From Tolypeutes matacus (lineage: Eukaryota; Chordata; Mammalia; Cingulata; Chlamyphoridae), in assembly GCA_026826555.1 (NCBI GenBank), contig JAKSZT010054304.1, positions 28,866,533 through 28,930,532 on the forward strand: a stretch of DNA of 64,000 bases, in the 5' to 3' direction. The translations under genes and the position numbers were made by a program. A model generated the notes under the pieces. The model had not been told where the DNA came from. It saw only the letters and a list, made by a program, of their open reading frames with translations, and searched no databases. Position 1 is the first letter of the stretch; every line of letters starts with the position of its first letter. This document shows positions 11,541 through 22,689 of the stretch, piece after piece.

Positions 11541-14500
11541 CCATCTGTTACTGCTTCATGGGGTGGGTATATACCACATGGTCTACAGTTTAGTGGACAA
11601 CCTTCCAGCAGCTCCATTTTTTGGTTTAAGTACTGTCAGATTCAGACATCTATAGCTTTCCATTCATCAGTAATCTCTCTTGGATTACTGATATTTTAAT
11701 AAACCTGTTACACATATGTTTAGTACTAATTGACCTCTGTCAAATGTTGGTTATATTGGCAAATTATCTCCATCAATGAAATCTTTGCATAAACTAGAAT
11801 ATGAAGTGCTGTTAGCATAAAGATCCCTACCAATCCAGTCAAAAATCTTCTTTCCACATCAGGCTCTGTGAACTGGATACTTTTGTGTGTCTTCTGTGAC
11901 CTAATAGATTTTTATTTTCTCAATGCTTCTATTCAAAGGTAGAGAATGCTTATTCATGCCAATTGAACTTCTGATTTTAATAATGCCATTCCAAGGATCC
12001 TGAGACTAACCATCCCCTGGACTACAGGCTGGCTCTCCTGGCACTAGGAAAAAGGCCTCCTTAATTTTGTTCCCCTTCCAGTCTTCAAGTATGAAAATTA
12101 TTACACTTGATTTATCCTGCTAATCAAGTTTTATTGCTGTTGTAAAAAATATCATAACTAGTTCTATAGCCTCAACTTTTCCAGAGACTAGAGTATATCA
12201 ACTTGATAGCAGGCAATTCTGCTGGGAAAAATTATGAACTTCCATTTTTTTTGCAAAATGCTGGCTTTTCTCTTTTGGAAAAAATTGATGACCTTTCATT
12301 TTGGAAGAATAGTATTGGACCTCATCTAGCCAAGTCTAATTGGCTTTGGTTTGCCCTGGCTTCTAAACTGTTGCCAGTATCTTTCCATCTTTTTTCTAGA
12401 TGCTTATGTTTCTTTTCACAATATATCTGCCTATTTTCCAGGTATTTGAGCATCTGATCTCCTTACTCTCTGAATTTTCAGGCCCATACCTTCTTCTTTA
12501 TAATATACTCTTCCCAATTTAACTCATGTGTTAGTTTTAATTAGTGATCGAATAGAGCAGCCTTATTTTGCTTGTTGTATGATTGGAGTATCAATATTGT
12601 CATTGAATTTAATTGAGGGCCATATTAACCATATTATAATTAGTTGAGAAAATTTAAGAAGTAAAATTTTAGCCTTGGTCATAGTGCAGTTTTGAAATTA
12701 TTTAATTAATATAATATTTCAAGCCTTTTCAGATGTCTATATCAAAATATACTCTGTCTATGAGCAATAGAAGGAAAATAGATAAAGGAGAAGTGGTCAC
12801 TATTAAGGTATAAATTTAAGAAGTTGGATAATGGTAGCTGCAATTCTTTCAAAATTTGGCTCAATGGTTGATTGCAATAGCAGCAGAGAAGAAAATGGAA
12901 AATGTAAGAAAGTAATGTTTACCCTTACTTTTCCTTTTTGAATATAAAAGGATCTCTAGTAAAGACAAATTCCTGGTGTCTTATGTTCTGGCCTTCGTCC
13001 TCCACAAAAAGGAAGAATGAATTATATCCTTTTGGTGTGTCACAAGTAGAAAACATAATACATTATAAGTTTATAAGCATTATCTGTACAGAAAAGGATT
13101 GATTTATGTTATCTCCACATCTTGTGGTGCTTCAGAATGGCCAAAAGTGATCTAGATACTGCTAACTGTATTAACTAAATAAGTTCTTAAACCCACTGTT
13201 CCCTTGATGGCCTCATATTCTGCAATATTAGAAGTGAAGACTTGAGCCAAGTATTTTCTCATTGAGTTTTCCAGTATGAAACAGCTGTCTCCTGAGTGGG
13301 TGTTTTGGCTATCCAGACACAAATGTCTCCCTAGGAGATCTCATTGAAAGTATCTGTGGTATGTGAAAATGGGAGTGGGTGGTAAGGATGATGGTAGGAA
13401 ACATTAGCAAGTCAATTTGACCTTCATACTGAGCCCTGTCTTTCAGCCATACTATCAACAATAAAGTACTTCTGTTTACATGCCAGTAATCTACTATGTA
13501 GTTTTCAAGAGATTTCTAAAACTTTGTTATCATGCTTTGAGATTACTGCTTTTCTAATTTGCATATTACTGGAGTCTGCTAAAATTTCTAGTTTAGGCAC
13601 TAGCAAAATAAAGTATTGCTTTGAATTTCTTAACATATTGCAGCTCTCCTACACCTGAAATTTCTAAAATACCCATGAAGGCCATGTGGTTTTTAGTTCA
13701 TAGCCAGTGCTGCCTTGAGTTGATTGTTTAAATATAATTTATATTCTCTTTACTTGTTTTCTACTGACTGGTGTGTAGTAATGGCTATTTTCATGAAAAG
13801 TATCTTGACCTATAAACATTAGAATAATTAGATATTAGCTCATGTGTGGCTGGTCAAATATGACTCATGTCCCTATTGTAAAGGGTGTTTATTTTTATAC
13901 AGTGCTTGTACTGTTTGTACATTGATGTGTCATTGATCTGTGTGTGTCTGTGTTCTGAAAAATGAAGTGGCACTATATGGGATAGATGTAGCTCCTAATT
14001 GAATCACTGCCAAGAGATACACTGAAAAATACTGACCTCATCAAATATAGAAAAAGGCACTAAGCTACCTTTCCTTCCTTGGAAAATTTTAAACCGTAAG
14101 TCATATAAAATGGAGTGAATTTCAGCTCAGAGTTTATAATGTTTGTATGAATCTTTGTGTGTTATATATGTCCCATATGTGTTATTCATGTATATAATGT
14201 TCCAGGGAAAATATAGGAAATTTCAATGAACTTTAACCTGGTAAATTTCATTTGTATTTAGATTATCAAGAAGGTAAAAGACTCTGTTATTTCAATGCTC
14301 TATCGTGTACACTTCCTTGACTTTCAACTATTTAACTTTATATTTGGTTTCAACTTCTAATTTCTGTGATCCAGCCAATCAGAACTATCATCTTTATGTT
14401 TCTCTAGCAGCATTATTGGTTTGCATTCAAAGCAGTTCATATCCAAATCGCATAATTTTATATTCTTAAAGCTTTGGGGTATAAAAATATATAATATATA

Positions 14501-15393
14501 TGTGTCTTTTCTCCAGTACTAATTTGCATAATATTAGAGGATTGGTGTCATGAAAGCTATGTGGTGGGGAGAGCAAAGTCATTTTTCCTTTCCATGTCTA
14601 CAAAGGAATTAAAAACTAAGTGCACATTACTAAAGAGTGAAATATTTTAAGAATTCTTTAATGCCATTATGATAGCAATATCTTAATGTTCTGTAAGTCT
14701 TTATGTTTGTTTGTTTAATTGCTGCGTCATTTGTCAAAAGCATTCATTCATGAAGAAAAGACACTCAGTTTTCAAGGAATATTTTAATGAAGGAGACTTA
14801 TATGAAGCCCTGGTAATGTTTAGTTCTGCTGATGGGTGACTTTCAATATGAATCACACTTCTCACTTCAATTCTTTCCCCAACAAGCATAGTCCTGCCTT
14901 GGTGTCCTGGTTAAACTCATATTAGGATAATTAAATTCTACCCACATATTTGACTTCTTACAGTTTCCAGCCGTTTTTTCAGTCTTCTGTTATTTCCGGT
15001 TTTGAATTGAGATTGCTGTGCCCTCCCTGTGTAACAGAGGCTGCACTATAGCATAGGAAAATTTTCACCCTGCTTCTGTAACATTGTGGTAACATAACAG
15101 CCTCTAGCTTTATTTATCATTTCTGTGCAACATTTGTGACTTAGATTCATTTTTCTTTGTTTTTAGTCTGCTTGTATATATAAAAAAAGAAATTCCATAG
15201 AAATCTGTACCCACTCAATTTCTATTAAAATATGTAGTTATCTATATGAAAATTAAAAGATATTATCTTAAAAATATGGAATAAAAATGTAGTATACTTT
15301 TAAAATTTTAAAGTGAAACTTCTGAAATTTAATTTCTAGTCAAGTAAATCTTGAGTCATTAACTTAAAATAATAGCTTGCTTTTTCATATTTG
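11541..15393. other. Decayed sequence, possibly upstream part of the antisense ERV-like relic, grading into unique DNA
   Basis: From 11.5 to about 14.0 kb the composition stays more balanced than the surrounding AT-rich DNA. If the RT relic at 11.3 kb is genuine, gag/protease-derived DNA would lie here. I could not identify any gag, protease or PBS motif, and open frames are short (12203-12457 plus strand is the longest, with no motif). From about 14.0 to 15.4 kb it is AT-rich with nothing recognisable. Confidence 0.3.
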
Positions 15394-15848
15394 GATACTG
15401 TGGTGGGTTGAATTATGTACCCTAGAAGGAAACATCTTAACCTGAATAAATTCCTGTGTTTGTGTACCCATTGTAAACAAGACTTTTTGAAGACATTATT
15501 TTTAGTCATGGTGTGGTCAGCTAAATCAGGATGGGTCTTAATCCTATTACTAGAGGCATTATAGAGAAGGCCATAAAGAGAAAACAATCAGGGGGAGAAG
15601 TAAGAAGCTGAAAGTCAAATGAATCCAGAAGAAAAAGTAGGGGACATGCCACGGGACAAAAAATAAGCCAAAGACCCACAGATTGCAGGCAGCCTGCACC
15701 GGAATGCCACAGTCCTTGGAAGGAAAGCATTGCCTTGCTGACGCCACAATTTTGGACTTCACCAAGTTTCAAAACCATGAACAATACATTCCTGTTGTTT
15801 AAGCCAACCCATTGTAGGTTATTTGTTAGCAGCAGGTAAGACAGATGC
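15394..15848 (+). mobile_element. MaLR (MST/THE-like) solo LTR with near-perfect 5-bp TSD
   Basis: The element is 15399-15843 (445 bp). It starts TGTGGTGGGTTGAATTATGTACC and ends AGCAGCAGGTAAGACA, i.e. TG...CA. Flanking pentamers are GATAC (15394-15398) and GATGC (15844-15848), matching at four of five positions. The 3' third follows the MST/THE pattern block by block: TTGCTGACGCCACAATTTTGGACTT, then CCTGTTGTTTAAGCCAACCCATTGTAGG, then TTTGTTAGCAGCA. The 5' third contains the AATCAGGATGGGTCTTAATCC block seen in MaLR relatives. Minus-strand open frames of 83-115 codons in it are incidental. No internal region is present, so this is a solo LTR. Confidence 0.85.
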
Positions 15849-16903
15849 CCACCATTAATATGATACAAATCTATGTCTATAAATAAATAATGAACTATGT
15901 GTCTTATGCATATTTGAAGAGCTCATATACTTCATCTATGGGGAGTTGCCCATATTGGTGGTAGAAAAATTCAGTGATTCTGGTACCAACTGATTTTCTT
16001 CTTCACATTTTATGGGGAAGAAGAAACAACATTTCAATCATTTCAGTAATAATGCATCCACACCCTACCTCAGCTCTCATTCCCCAGCCCGAGAAACTCT
16101 AATCCCTACTCCATTGAGATTTAAACTACCATGGAATACGCAGGATAATAAGACAAGCTCTGCCTTTCCTTTCCGCACAAGGTAAATCATAGTTTTTGCC
16201 CTATTCTAAAATGAAATATATATTACTTTTAGGTGTATTGCATAATATCAACCATATAAATAAATTTGAGGTTCCAGTGAGTTTGCAGGAAAGGTAAAAT
16301 TATTTAAAAAAACAATATGTGGACTCAGTTCAAAGAACTTATATGGACTCAGATCATGGTTACTAATTCTCCATATAAAAACACTGAATATAATATTTAA
16401 AATGTGCACTTAATTAAGTTAATTAATTAATACAATCTAAATAACAGTATGAATACAATATACATAGATCCAAATTTATTTCCTAGCTTTTTCTCTAGTG
16501 AATATATGCATATATTATATTAACTTCATAATACTAAATAAAATATAATACTCTTATTCTTTATGTGAAAAAACTTATTCTCATAATTCATCTTAATTTA
16601 ATAAATATAAATTGATATAAAATTGTAGATTTTTCTTACCTTGATATTTGAAAATATTAAACAAAATATAATTATCTTCTAAATAAAAATAAGTCAGTGT
16701 TATCCTAGAGAAAATTTTAGTTGTGTGTATGTATGTGTGTAGGTGTGGGGTCCGGGAGGTTGTTTATCTTCCCATTTCCCTATTTGGATGGCATGAAGTG
16801 TATATCCAGACTTTAACCTCTTCCACCAAATTTGGAAGAAAATCTAATGATGTCATTAAGGAGAGAGTGGTGTCACTGACTAGTAAAAAAACAAAACAAA
16901 ACA
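15849..16903. other. Unassigned AT-rich sequence
   Basis: No gene, RNA or recognisable repeat. Very AT-rich from 16.2 kb to 16.7 kb. Confidence 0.5.
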
Positions 16904-17031
16904 ACAACAGCTTTTTTTTTTCTTTTTTTTTTTTATTATGGGTAAAAATCAAAATTCTCACAATACATACAAACATTTGCAAAATGATATATAAATATAT
17001 GTGCATATATGTGTATTTGCTTACAAAAATG

Positions 17032-17076
<45 letters not shown>

Positions 17077-17159
17077 TTTTAAGAGGTGCTTAGATTACCT
17101 AAAATATTACACGGAACCCACTGGGATTCCCATGTTGCCCATTGGCCACAACAGCTTTT
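16904..17159 (-). mobile_element. 5'-truncated L1 3' end (copy A) with extra 3' segment and 12-bp TSD
   Basis: The insert is 16916-17147, minus strand, flanked by ACAACAGCTTTT at 16904-16915 and 17148-17159. Read on the minus strand it begins GGGCAACATGGGAATCCC, continues through TAATCTAAGCACCTCTTAAAATAT (the usual end zone of this L1 tail), and then runs about 130 nt further through an expanded (TA)n to TTTTTACCCATAATAAA and an A-rich tail (the T run at 16916-16935 on the plus strand). It is almost identical to copy B at 56053-56311, including the extra 3' segment. The open frames on both strands here are artefacts. Confidence 0.85.
17036..17068. repeat. (TA)n microsatellite inside L1 tail copy A
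   Basis: Longer than the corresponding TA run in copy B at 56.17 kb, so it expanded after the two copies separated, or contracted in copy B. Confidence 0.9.
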
Positions 17160-17655
17160 ATTTAAAGCAGTAACTGGATTACAGTGTACATTTTCTTTTG
17201 CTTCTCTTCTAACCTCCTGTGTCTAAAAAGATAAGCTGGAGTCTGCAAGTACCACCAGTTGGATAATGTATCTGTCCTGGTAAGGCCAACGGACAAGAAT
17301 GAGATCCAAAGATTTGCTTACACCTATATGTAAAGAACAAAAGGATATCATCAAGATTCACACACAACCCTGTCCAATTGACCAGAATAAGAAACTATTT
17401 GGTGTTTCTTGAATACTAGATCACATATCTTACAAAAGCCAGTAAGCGAGCCATAGTCACCATGGTAGATGGCTATAAGAATTCAGTAATCTAACATTTT
17501 ATTACCTATTCTCTTGCACATTTAAGTAATAGTAGCTCATCTCCATGATGTTGGGATCCCTTATCCTTTATTCCTATTATTTTGAAAAAGTTAATTGTGT
17601 TTTCTGGTCTGACCTAATTCACCAACATTAGGTCCTTAATATATATGACAATATA
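17160..17655. other. Unassigned sequence
   Basis: No gene or recognised repeat. Confidence 0.5.
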
Positions 17656-17880
17656 TTTGTAATGATTAAGACCAAAGTCTGCCTAGTCAGATGGATCTCA
17701 CATCTAAATCCAGTTTCATGACATGTTTAAACACTCTGAGCCTCAGTTTTCTTATATATAAAATTTAGATAACAAGGTCTAGCTCAAAATATTCTTGTAA
17801 GATAACATATTTAAAGTATTTGACATAATAAAAATGTTGGCATGTAGTAAGTGCTCAATAAAAGTTATGGATCATTGTTT
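17656..17880 (+). mobile_element. MIR SINE
   Basis: Ordered MIR blocks on the plus strand: GATTAAGACCAAAGTCTGCC (head), CTCTGAGCCTCAGTTTTCTTATATATAAAATTTAGATAA (core), then GGCATGTAGTAAGTGCTCAATAAAAGTT (3' end). Old tRNA/LINE2-related SINE, nearly full length. Confidence 0.88.
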
Positions 17881-17999
17881 TAATAAATCTACATTTTAAT
17901 TTATGCAAGCACATAGTCACAATATTTAACTGTACCAATAATTTTACTTTATTAATCCCATACTATGTATTCTCTCTTTTATCTTGAGTCTTTATGATC

Positions 18000-18160
18000 A
18001 TGAACATCTTGAAATACAGGTTTTATTAGTTTACCCTTATAACCTGAATATTTATTTTACAGGACTTTATGACTTATTTAATCACCCATCAGTAAGTGAC
18101 AGAGCTAGAAAAAATTTATTTCTCAAATGGGTGATCTCAATACTGTTCCATTAAGAAGCA
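18000..18160 (-). mobile_element. Possible MIR fragment
   Basis: AATCACCCATCAGTAAGTGACAGAGCTAGAAA follows the antisense MIR core (GTCACACAGCTAGTAAGTGGCAGAGCTGGGA). Diverged and partial. Confidence 0.45.
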
Positions 18161-18352
18161 ATTTTGTAAGAATGTGCCACATGAATTTATTGGAAATAAT
18201 ATATGAAGCTTTATTAGATGATTATGGTTTAATATTTTTTATCTTTCTCTTAGAATTATATTCTTTTTTGTAAACACCAAACAAATCCAGCATTTTATTG
18301 CAATGCTAAATTTATTATTTCATGTTGACAGCTTTGGGACATCTCTGGTTTC

Positions 18353-18576
18353 AAGAATGCTATTTTTTTTTTTTTTAGGAGGTACTGGGAATTGAACCCA
18401 GTACCTTGTACATGGGAAGAAGTCACTCAACTACTAAACTCATCTGTTTCTCTATGAGAGTTGTTTTTTTAATTTGTTTGTTTGTTTTTAGAAGGTATCA
18501 GGAATTAAACCTGGGACCTTGTACCTGGGAAGCAGGTGCTCAACGACTTGAGCTACATCCACTCCCTAGGAATGCT
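18353..18576 (-). mobile_element. DAS-type dimeric tRNA-derived SINE (short form) with TSD
   Basis: The insert is 18362-18567, minus strand, flanked by AAGAATGCT (18353-18361) and AGGAATGCT (18568-18576). On the minus strand the first head reads GGGAGTGGATGTAGCTCAAGTCGTTGAGCACC (box A-like) ... CAAGGTCCCAGGTTTAATTCC (box B-like), then an (AAAC)n-type linker, then a second, more degraded head with GGTACTGGGTTCAATTCCCAGTACCTCCT and a poly(A) tail (T run on the plus strand at 18362-18376). Two tRNA-like heads joined by an A-rich linker match the armadillo DAS SINE architecture. Confidence 0.88.
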
Positions 18577-18912
18577 CTCCCTTACCCTGTCTCCTTGTAG
18601 CATGCCTCTGCTGATTCTTGTTGTCTCCTCTAGAGAAATTAAAAAAGAAAAAAAAACATCCATTCTACAAAAAATGTTTTGTCCATTATGCTTATCAGAG
18701 TTAATGCCACTTTCTACGGCTCATTCCTTCACCTAAATGATAAAAGAATATCATCAAGACTTACAGATGTTCCTGATAAAAATCAGTTATTCTAAAACAG
18801 AAGTCATACCTGTGATATAATGATAATAATTGTGATCAAGATCAAAAGATCTAAAGGTAAAAGGAGCTCATGATATTTTCTGCACTATATAAATGTGTTT
18901 CAAAATCCTATA

Positions 18913-19174
18913 TCACTACGTTCTTTTTTTCAGTTCTTTTTTCTTTACTAGAGAAGTTGTACGTTTACAGAACAATCATGCATAGAATACAGGATTCCCA
19001 TATACCATCCTATTATTAACAAATTGCGTTCATGTAGAACATTTGTTAAAATTGATGAAAGCACATTTTTATAATTGTACTATTAACTATAGTCTATGTT
19101 TTAACTAAGAGTTCACTGTGTAGTGTAGTTCCATGGATTTTTTTGAAAAAAATTTATTCTCTCACTAAGTTCTT
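18913..19174 (-). mobile_element. 5'-truncated L1 3' UTR with TSD
   Basis: The insert is about 18926-19161 (236 bp). A 13-bp duplication, TCACTACGTTCTT (18913-18925) and TCACTAAGTTCTT (19162-19174), differs at one base. The plus strand begins with a T-rich tract and then AGAGAAGTTGTACGTTTACAGAACAATCATGCATA...AGGATTCCCATATACCATCC...ACTATTAACTATAGTCTATG, the complement of a xenarthran L1 3' UTR. Only the terminal segment was copied, as in a typical severely truncated insertion. Confidence 0.8.
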
Positions 19175-19224
19175 AGAAAAGAGACACAGAAAATTAATAA
19201 CAAAGGTAGAAACACAAATATGAC

Positions 19225-19325
19225 CTCCTAAGGCCTTTTTGTATCTCAGATAAATGAGATAATCTGTAAAAATCACCTCAGAACATTATCTGACACATAA
19301 TAAATATTTATAATAATTAGTTTTA
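19225..19325 (+). mobile_element. MIR 3' fragment
   Basis: TAAATGAGATAATCTGTAAAAATCACCTCAGAACATTATCTGACACATAATAAATATTTAT follows the MIR 3' half (AAATGAGATAAT..GTAAAGCAC...CCTGGCACATAGTAAGTGCTCAATAAAT). Confidence 0.6.
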
Positions 19326-20520
19326 TTACCAGTGTATGTATGGCAAAATGGGTTTTATGGAAATATATATGCAATATACATGTAGTTCTTATTCTATTAA
19401 TGTGTGTTCTTTCTCAATAAATACTTTCATTTTACAAAGTCCTTAGTCTAATAACTACTCTAGTTATTTTTATGGATTATATCTGACTGAGACTGCCAAC
19501 AAAATCATTTCCAGAGCCGGCAAAAATGGGTAAAAGTCCCCTTTGACAGAATACTATTTTCACATGATTAGTCTCTCTGAATATAGGAAATAGTGGTAGA
19601 TCAATCTGGAAATGACAGTTTGTGACTGTAACAGAAAACTTAATTTTGTTTACTTATAAATGGGACAAATAGAAAAGTCTTAACGAAGTAATTATGATAG
19701 TAAAACATGCAAATATATATTTCTGTATTATGTGTGCTACGTACCTTTAGTCTTTCACATATCCTTAGATAGTTTGTAATGTCTGTGCCAGGCTTTACAG
19801 CCAACACATATTCATCGATAATACTCCCTCCAAAGCATGTTTGCACATGGTATTTTATTTTCACTAAATATTTGCATTTCTTAATTGCTATGAGAGTAGA
19901 GTTATATAAATCATTTTATTCTTAGCCTGAAATATCAATACCTAATTTTCCTGTTGCCATCTGTCCCCTTAGGTTATGAAAACACTTGCATTTTCCCTTT
20001 TTTATGCAGGCAAAATCAGATGTTTGTTATTTCTATAAAAATCCTTTCTATGAAATTCATAATCAAATGACTTTGGACAGTACACAGATTTTTAACCAAT
20101 GACTTTTCCATAAGGTTTGTTTAACACCTTTTCTTCATTATAATTTTTTGTTTTTATGTGGATTTGTTCAACATTTCACAAAATGAAATGGTAGATGACC
20201 TTTGGATTGTGAAACTCACTTACATATAACATGTGCACTATTTTCAAGCAGGATCAGCAAAATAATTTGTGGGGTCATTTGTTCAAAAATTTAGAATTCC
20301 AACACAGTGGCAATAAAGCATTAAATACCAAGTGTCTATCTTGGTGTAAAATTATGAAAACATGATAGAATTCTACTCTCTAAAAAGAATGGGCAGGGCT
20401 CATTTTGTAGAATCTCTGATGAATTCAAACTTGAAGAAAACACCCAAATTTATTCTAATAACTCCAATCTAATCTGTTTATATAATAAAACTTCTAATGA
20501 CAAAAGTAATGAATAATATA
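19326..20520. other. Unassigned AT-rich sequence
   Basis: No gene, RNA or recognised repeat. The 19640-19864 minus-strand frame (74 codons) shows no motif. Confidence 0.5.
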
Positions 20521-20760
20521 TACTGGACATCTATAAGTGCTCTCTACTAAGTTTTATATTTATTATACCATTAAATCTTCCCTAAAACATTTTGAGGTGG
20601 TCATCTTCATTTCCATGTTAGAAATATGGAGACCAAGCCCCAGAAAGTCTAATTAATTTTCCCGAAGCACGAGATTTATAAGAGTTATTATCAAAATACA
20701 AACCTATATCCATTTCAAAACCTTTGCATTTTCCATTATACCATGTTGGCACCTGATCTA
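20521..20760 (-). mobile_element. MIR SINE
   Basis: Antisense MIR order: AGTGCTCTCTACTAAGTTTTATATTTATTATACCATTAAATCTTCCC, then GAGGTGGTCATCTTCATTTCCATGTTAGAAATATGGAGACCAAG, then AGCACGAGATTTATAAGAGTTATT, ending TTCCATTATACCATGTTGGCAC. Diverged but collinear. Confidence 0.75.
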
Positions 20761-20924
20761 TTTCACTTCTCTTTTTCAATGTCATATAGAAAAGAACTTT
20801 GTTCTTAAAACATTGACTTTTTCAAAAGCTTTGATGGGATATAAAAATACTGGGATTGAAAACATGATTTGGATTTGCTTGCTGCAGTATAAACAACTTT
20901 AATTTTAAAGTTAATAATTTTAAA

Positions 20925-20985
20925 AAAAACCTTGACTTGAATCCGTGTTTGTCACCTGTCATTAGCAAGTGACTTTAATTCTCTA
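20925..20985 (+). mobile_element. Possible short MIR fragment
   Basis: TTGACTTGAATCCGTGTTTGTCACCTGTCATTAGCAAGTGACTTTAATTC parallels the MIR head-core junction (GGGTTCAAATCC..GCCACTTACTAGCTGTGTGACCTT). Confidence 0.4.
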
Positions 20986-21439
20986 TGTGGAATTCAAATA
21001 TAGAGAGTATGAGAAGTTCATGAATTCAGGCTGCAGTAATAAATGCTCTGCAATCATGCTCTAGCTCATAATTTTATAGTATCAAAGCCAGAAGCATACC
21101 AGGCTACCTGGCCATGGTCCCTTTTTCTTATCTACTATTATTATTTAAATTTCAATATAAAAATGATATTCCTTTTAGAAGCTATATTTGTATTTTAAAC
21201 TATTTAGAATTTTTCTGTTTAAGTAATAGTGGTGGTCATCTTGGATCAACTTACTAGAGAACACTTTTGCACCATTGCATTTCTGAATGGAACGTCAGAG
21301 GGTTGCTTGTCTATGATGAACTTTATTGAAAGACTTTGAAGAACAGAATTATTTCTTACTATTCTCAATTGTAGAAATAAGATTTAGATCAAATCTCTGG
21401 ATTCACAGTGAACAGGATTTCAACAAAAATTCCATTACT

Positions 21440-21595
21440 TCTTACCTACATAATCTTAAGCAAATTAACTTCTTTGAATTTAAGATCTTCAGTTGAAAAT
21501 TTGGCATAATAATCTTCTAATAAGATTTTTGTGAAAATTGCATAAGAAAATACATCTGTAATGAATTAGTGTTGTACTTAAAGTGCAGTCAGAAT
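21440..21595 (+). mobile_element. MIR SINE fragment
   Basis: CTTACCTACATAATCTTAAGCAAATTAACTTCTTTGAATTTAAGATCTTCAGTTGAAAATTTGGCATAATAAT and the following TTTGTGAAAATTGCATAAGAAAATACATCTGTAA align in order with the MIR core and 3' half. Confidence 0.65.
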
Positions 21596-21797
21596 TTAAA
21601 AACCTTAGCTATTATAACTGGTTTTCCTTGGTCATCCACCAATTTGAACTTTTCCAGTTAAAAGGAACTGTCTAAATGTTTTTAAACAAATCAACCTTAT
21701 TAATACATATTAATAAATCATAAATCCATCCAAAGTGTACAATCAACTCTATTCTGTATAATCACATAGTTGTACATTAATCACTTCAATCATTTTT

Positions 21798-22198
21798 AGG
21801 GCATTTTCTTTTTTTTTTTTTAATATTTATTTTATTTATCCCCTGCCCTCCCCATTGTTTTGCAGTCGCTGTCTGCTCTCTGTGCCCATATGCTGTGTGC
21901 TCTCTGTGTCTGCTTGTCTTCTCTTTAGGGAGCATTGGACACTGAACCTGGGGACCTGCGATGTGGAGGAGTCGTGCTCAATCACTTGAACCGCTTCAGC
22001 TCCCTGGTTTGTTGTCTCTTTCATTGTCTGTCCTCTTTGTGTCTCTTTCATTGCATCATCTTGTTCCATCAGCTCACTGCACCTGCCTGCAGTGCCAGCT
22101 TGCCTTCTCCAGAAGGCACTGGGAACTGAACCAGGACCTCCCATGTAGTAGGCCGAAGCCCAATTGCTTGAGCCACATCCACTTCCCAGAGCATTTTC
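21798..22198 (-). mobile_element. DAS-type dimeric SINE inserted in L1 copy 1
   Basis: The insert is 21809-22187 (379 bp), minus strand, within the L1 3' UTR. The flanking 11-bp duplication is AGGGCATTTTC (21798-21808) and AGAGCATTTTC (22188-22198), with one mismatch. On the minus strand the first head is GGGAAGTGGATGTGGCTCAAGCAATTGGGC ... GGTTCAGTTCCCAG. A purine-rich linker of about 120 bp with AAGAGACACA units follows, then a second head (GGAGCTGAAGCGGTTCAAGTGATTGAGC ... GGTTCAGTGTCCAATGCTCC) and an A-rich tail. Box A- and box B-like motifs are visible in both heads. It is younger than the L1 it interrupts. Confidence 0.92.
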
Positions 22199-22689
22199 AT
22201 TATGTCAGTAATAATAATGATATTAATAAACAAAAAACCAAATCACCTCTCAATCTTCCTGTGCTTCCCCTGCCATACATATCTGCTATTCTGCTTCGTT
22301 CTAATATATAAGCATTTATATTTTGTAGAAATAGTCTTATATATGCAATATACATATTTTAAATGAGGTTTCGCTATGTTATACAGTCCCATGTTACATT
22401 TTTCAGCTTTCCTTCTAGTAACATACATGGCCTTAGACTTACTTTTTCAACCACTGTCATTCCCATAAAAGAGCTATGCTAGTTGCATACACTGTAATAT
22501 GCTTTCACCATTTCTTTTCATTTCCAAAGATTTACAAACAACCTATTTTACCAACTCTGCACAGATTAACCCTCAGCTTTCCATTCTCTACCCTCATTTT
22601 CTGATGACCTATATTCTAATTATTAACTCCATGACTTTACACAATATATTTAGTTAATAATAGCACAACCACACAGTATTTGGCCTTTT

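Noticed and set aside
15521..15868. 115-codon minus-strand frame with hydrophobic segments
   Set aside because: Lies inside the MaLR solo LTR in antisense orientation. LTRs of this family have no coding function there.
16723..17082. 119- and 101-codon frames on both strands with Tyr/Ile runs
   Set aside because: Generated by the (TA)n microsatellite and L1 tail copy A.
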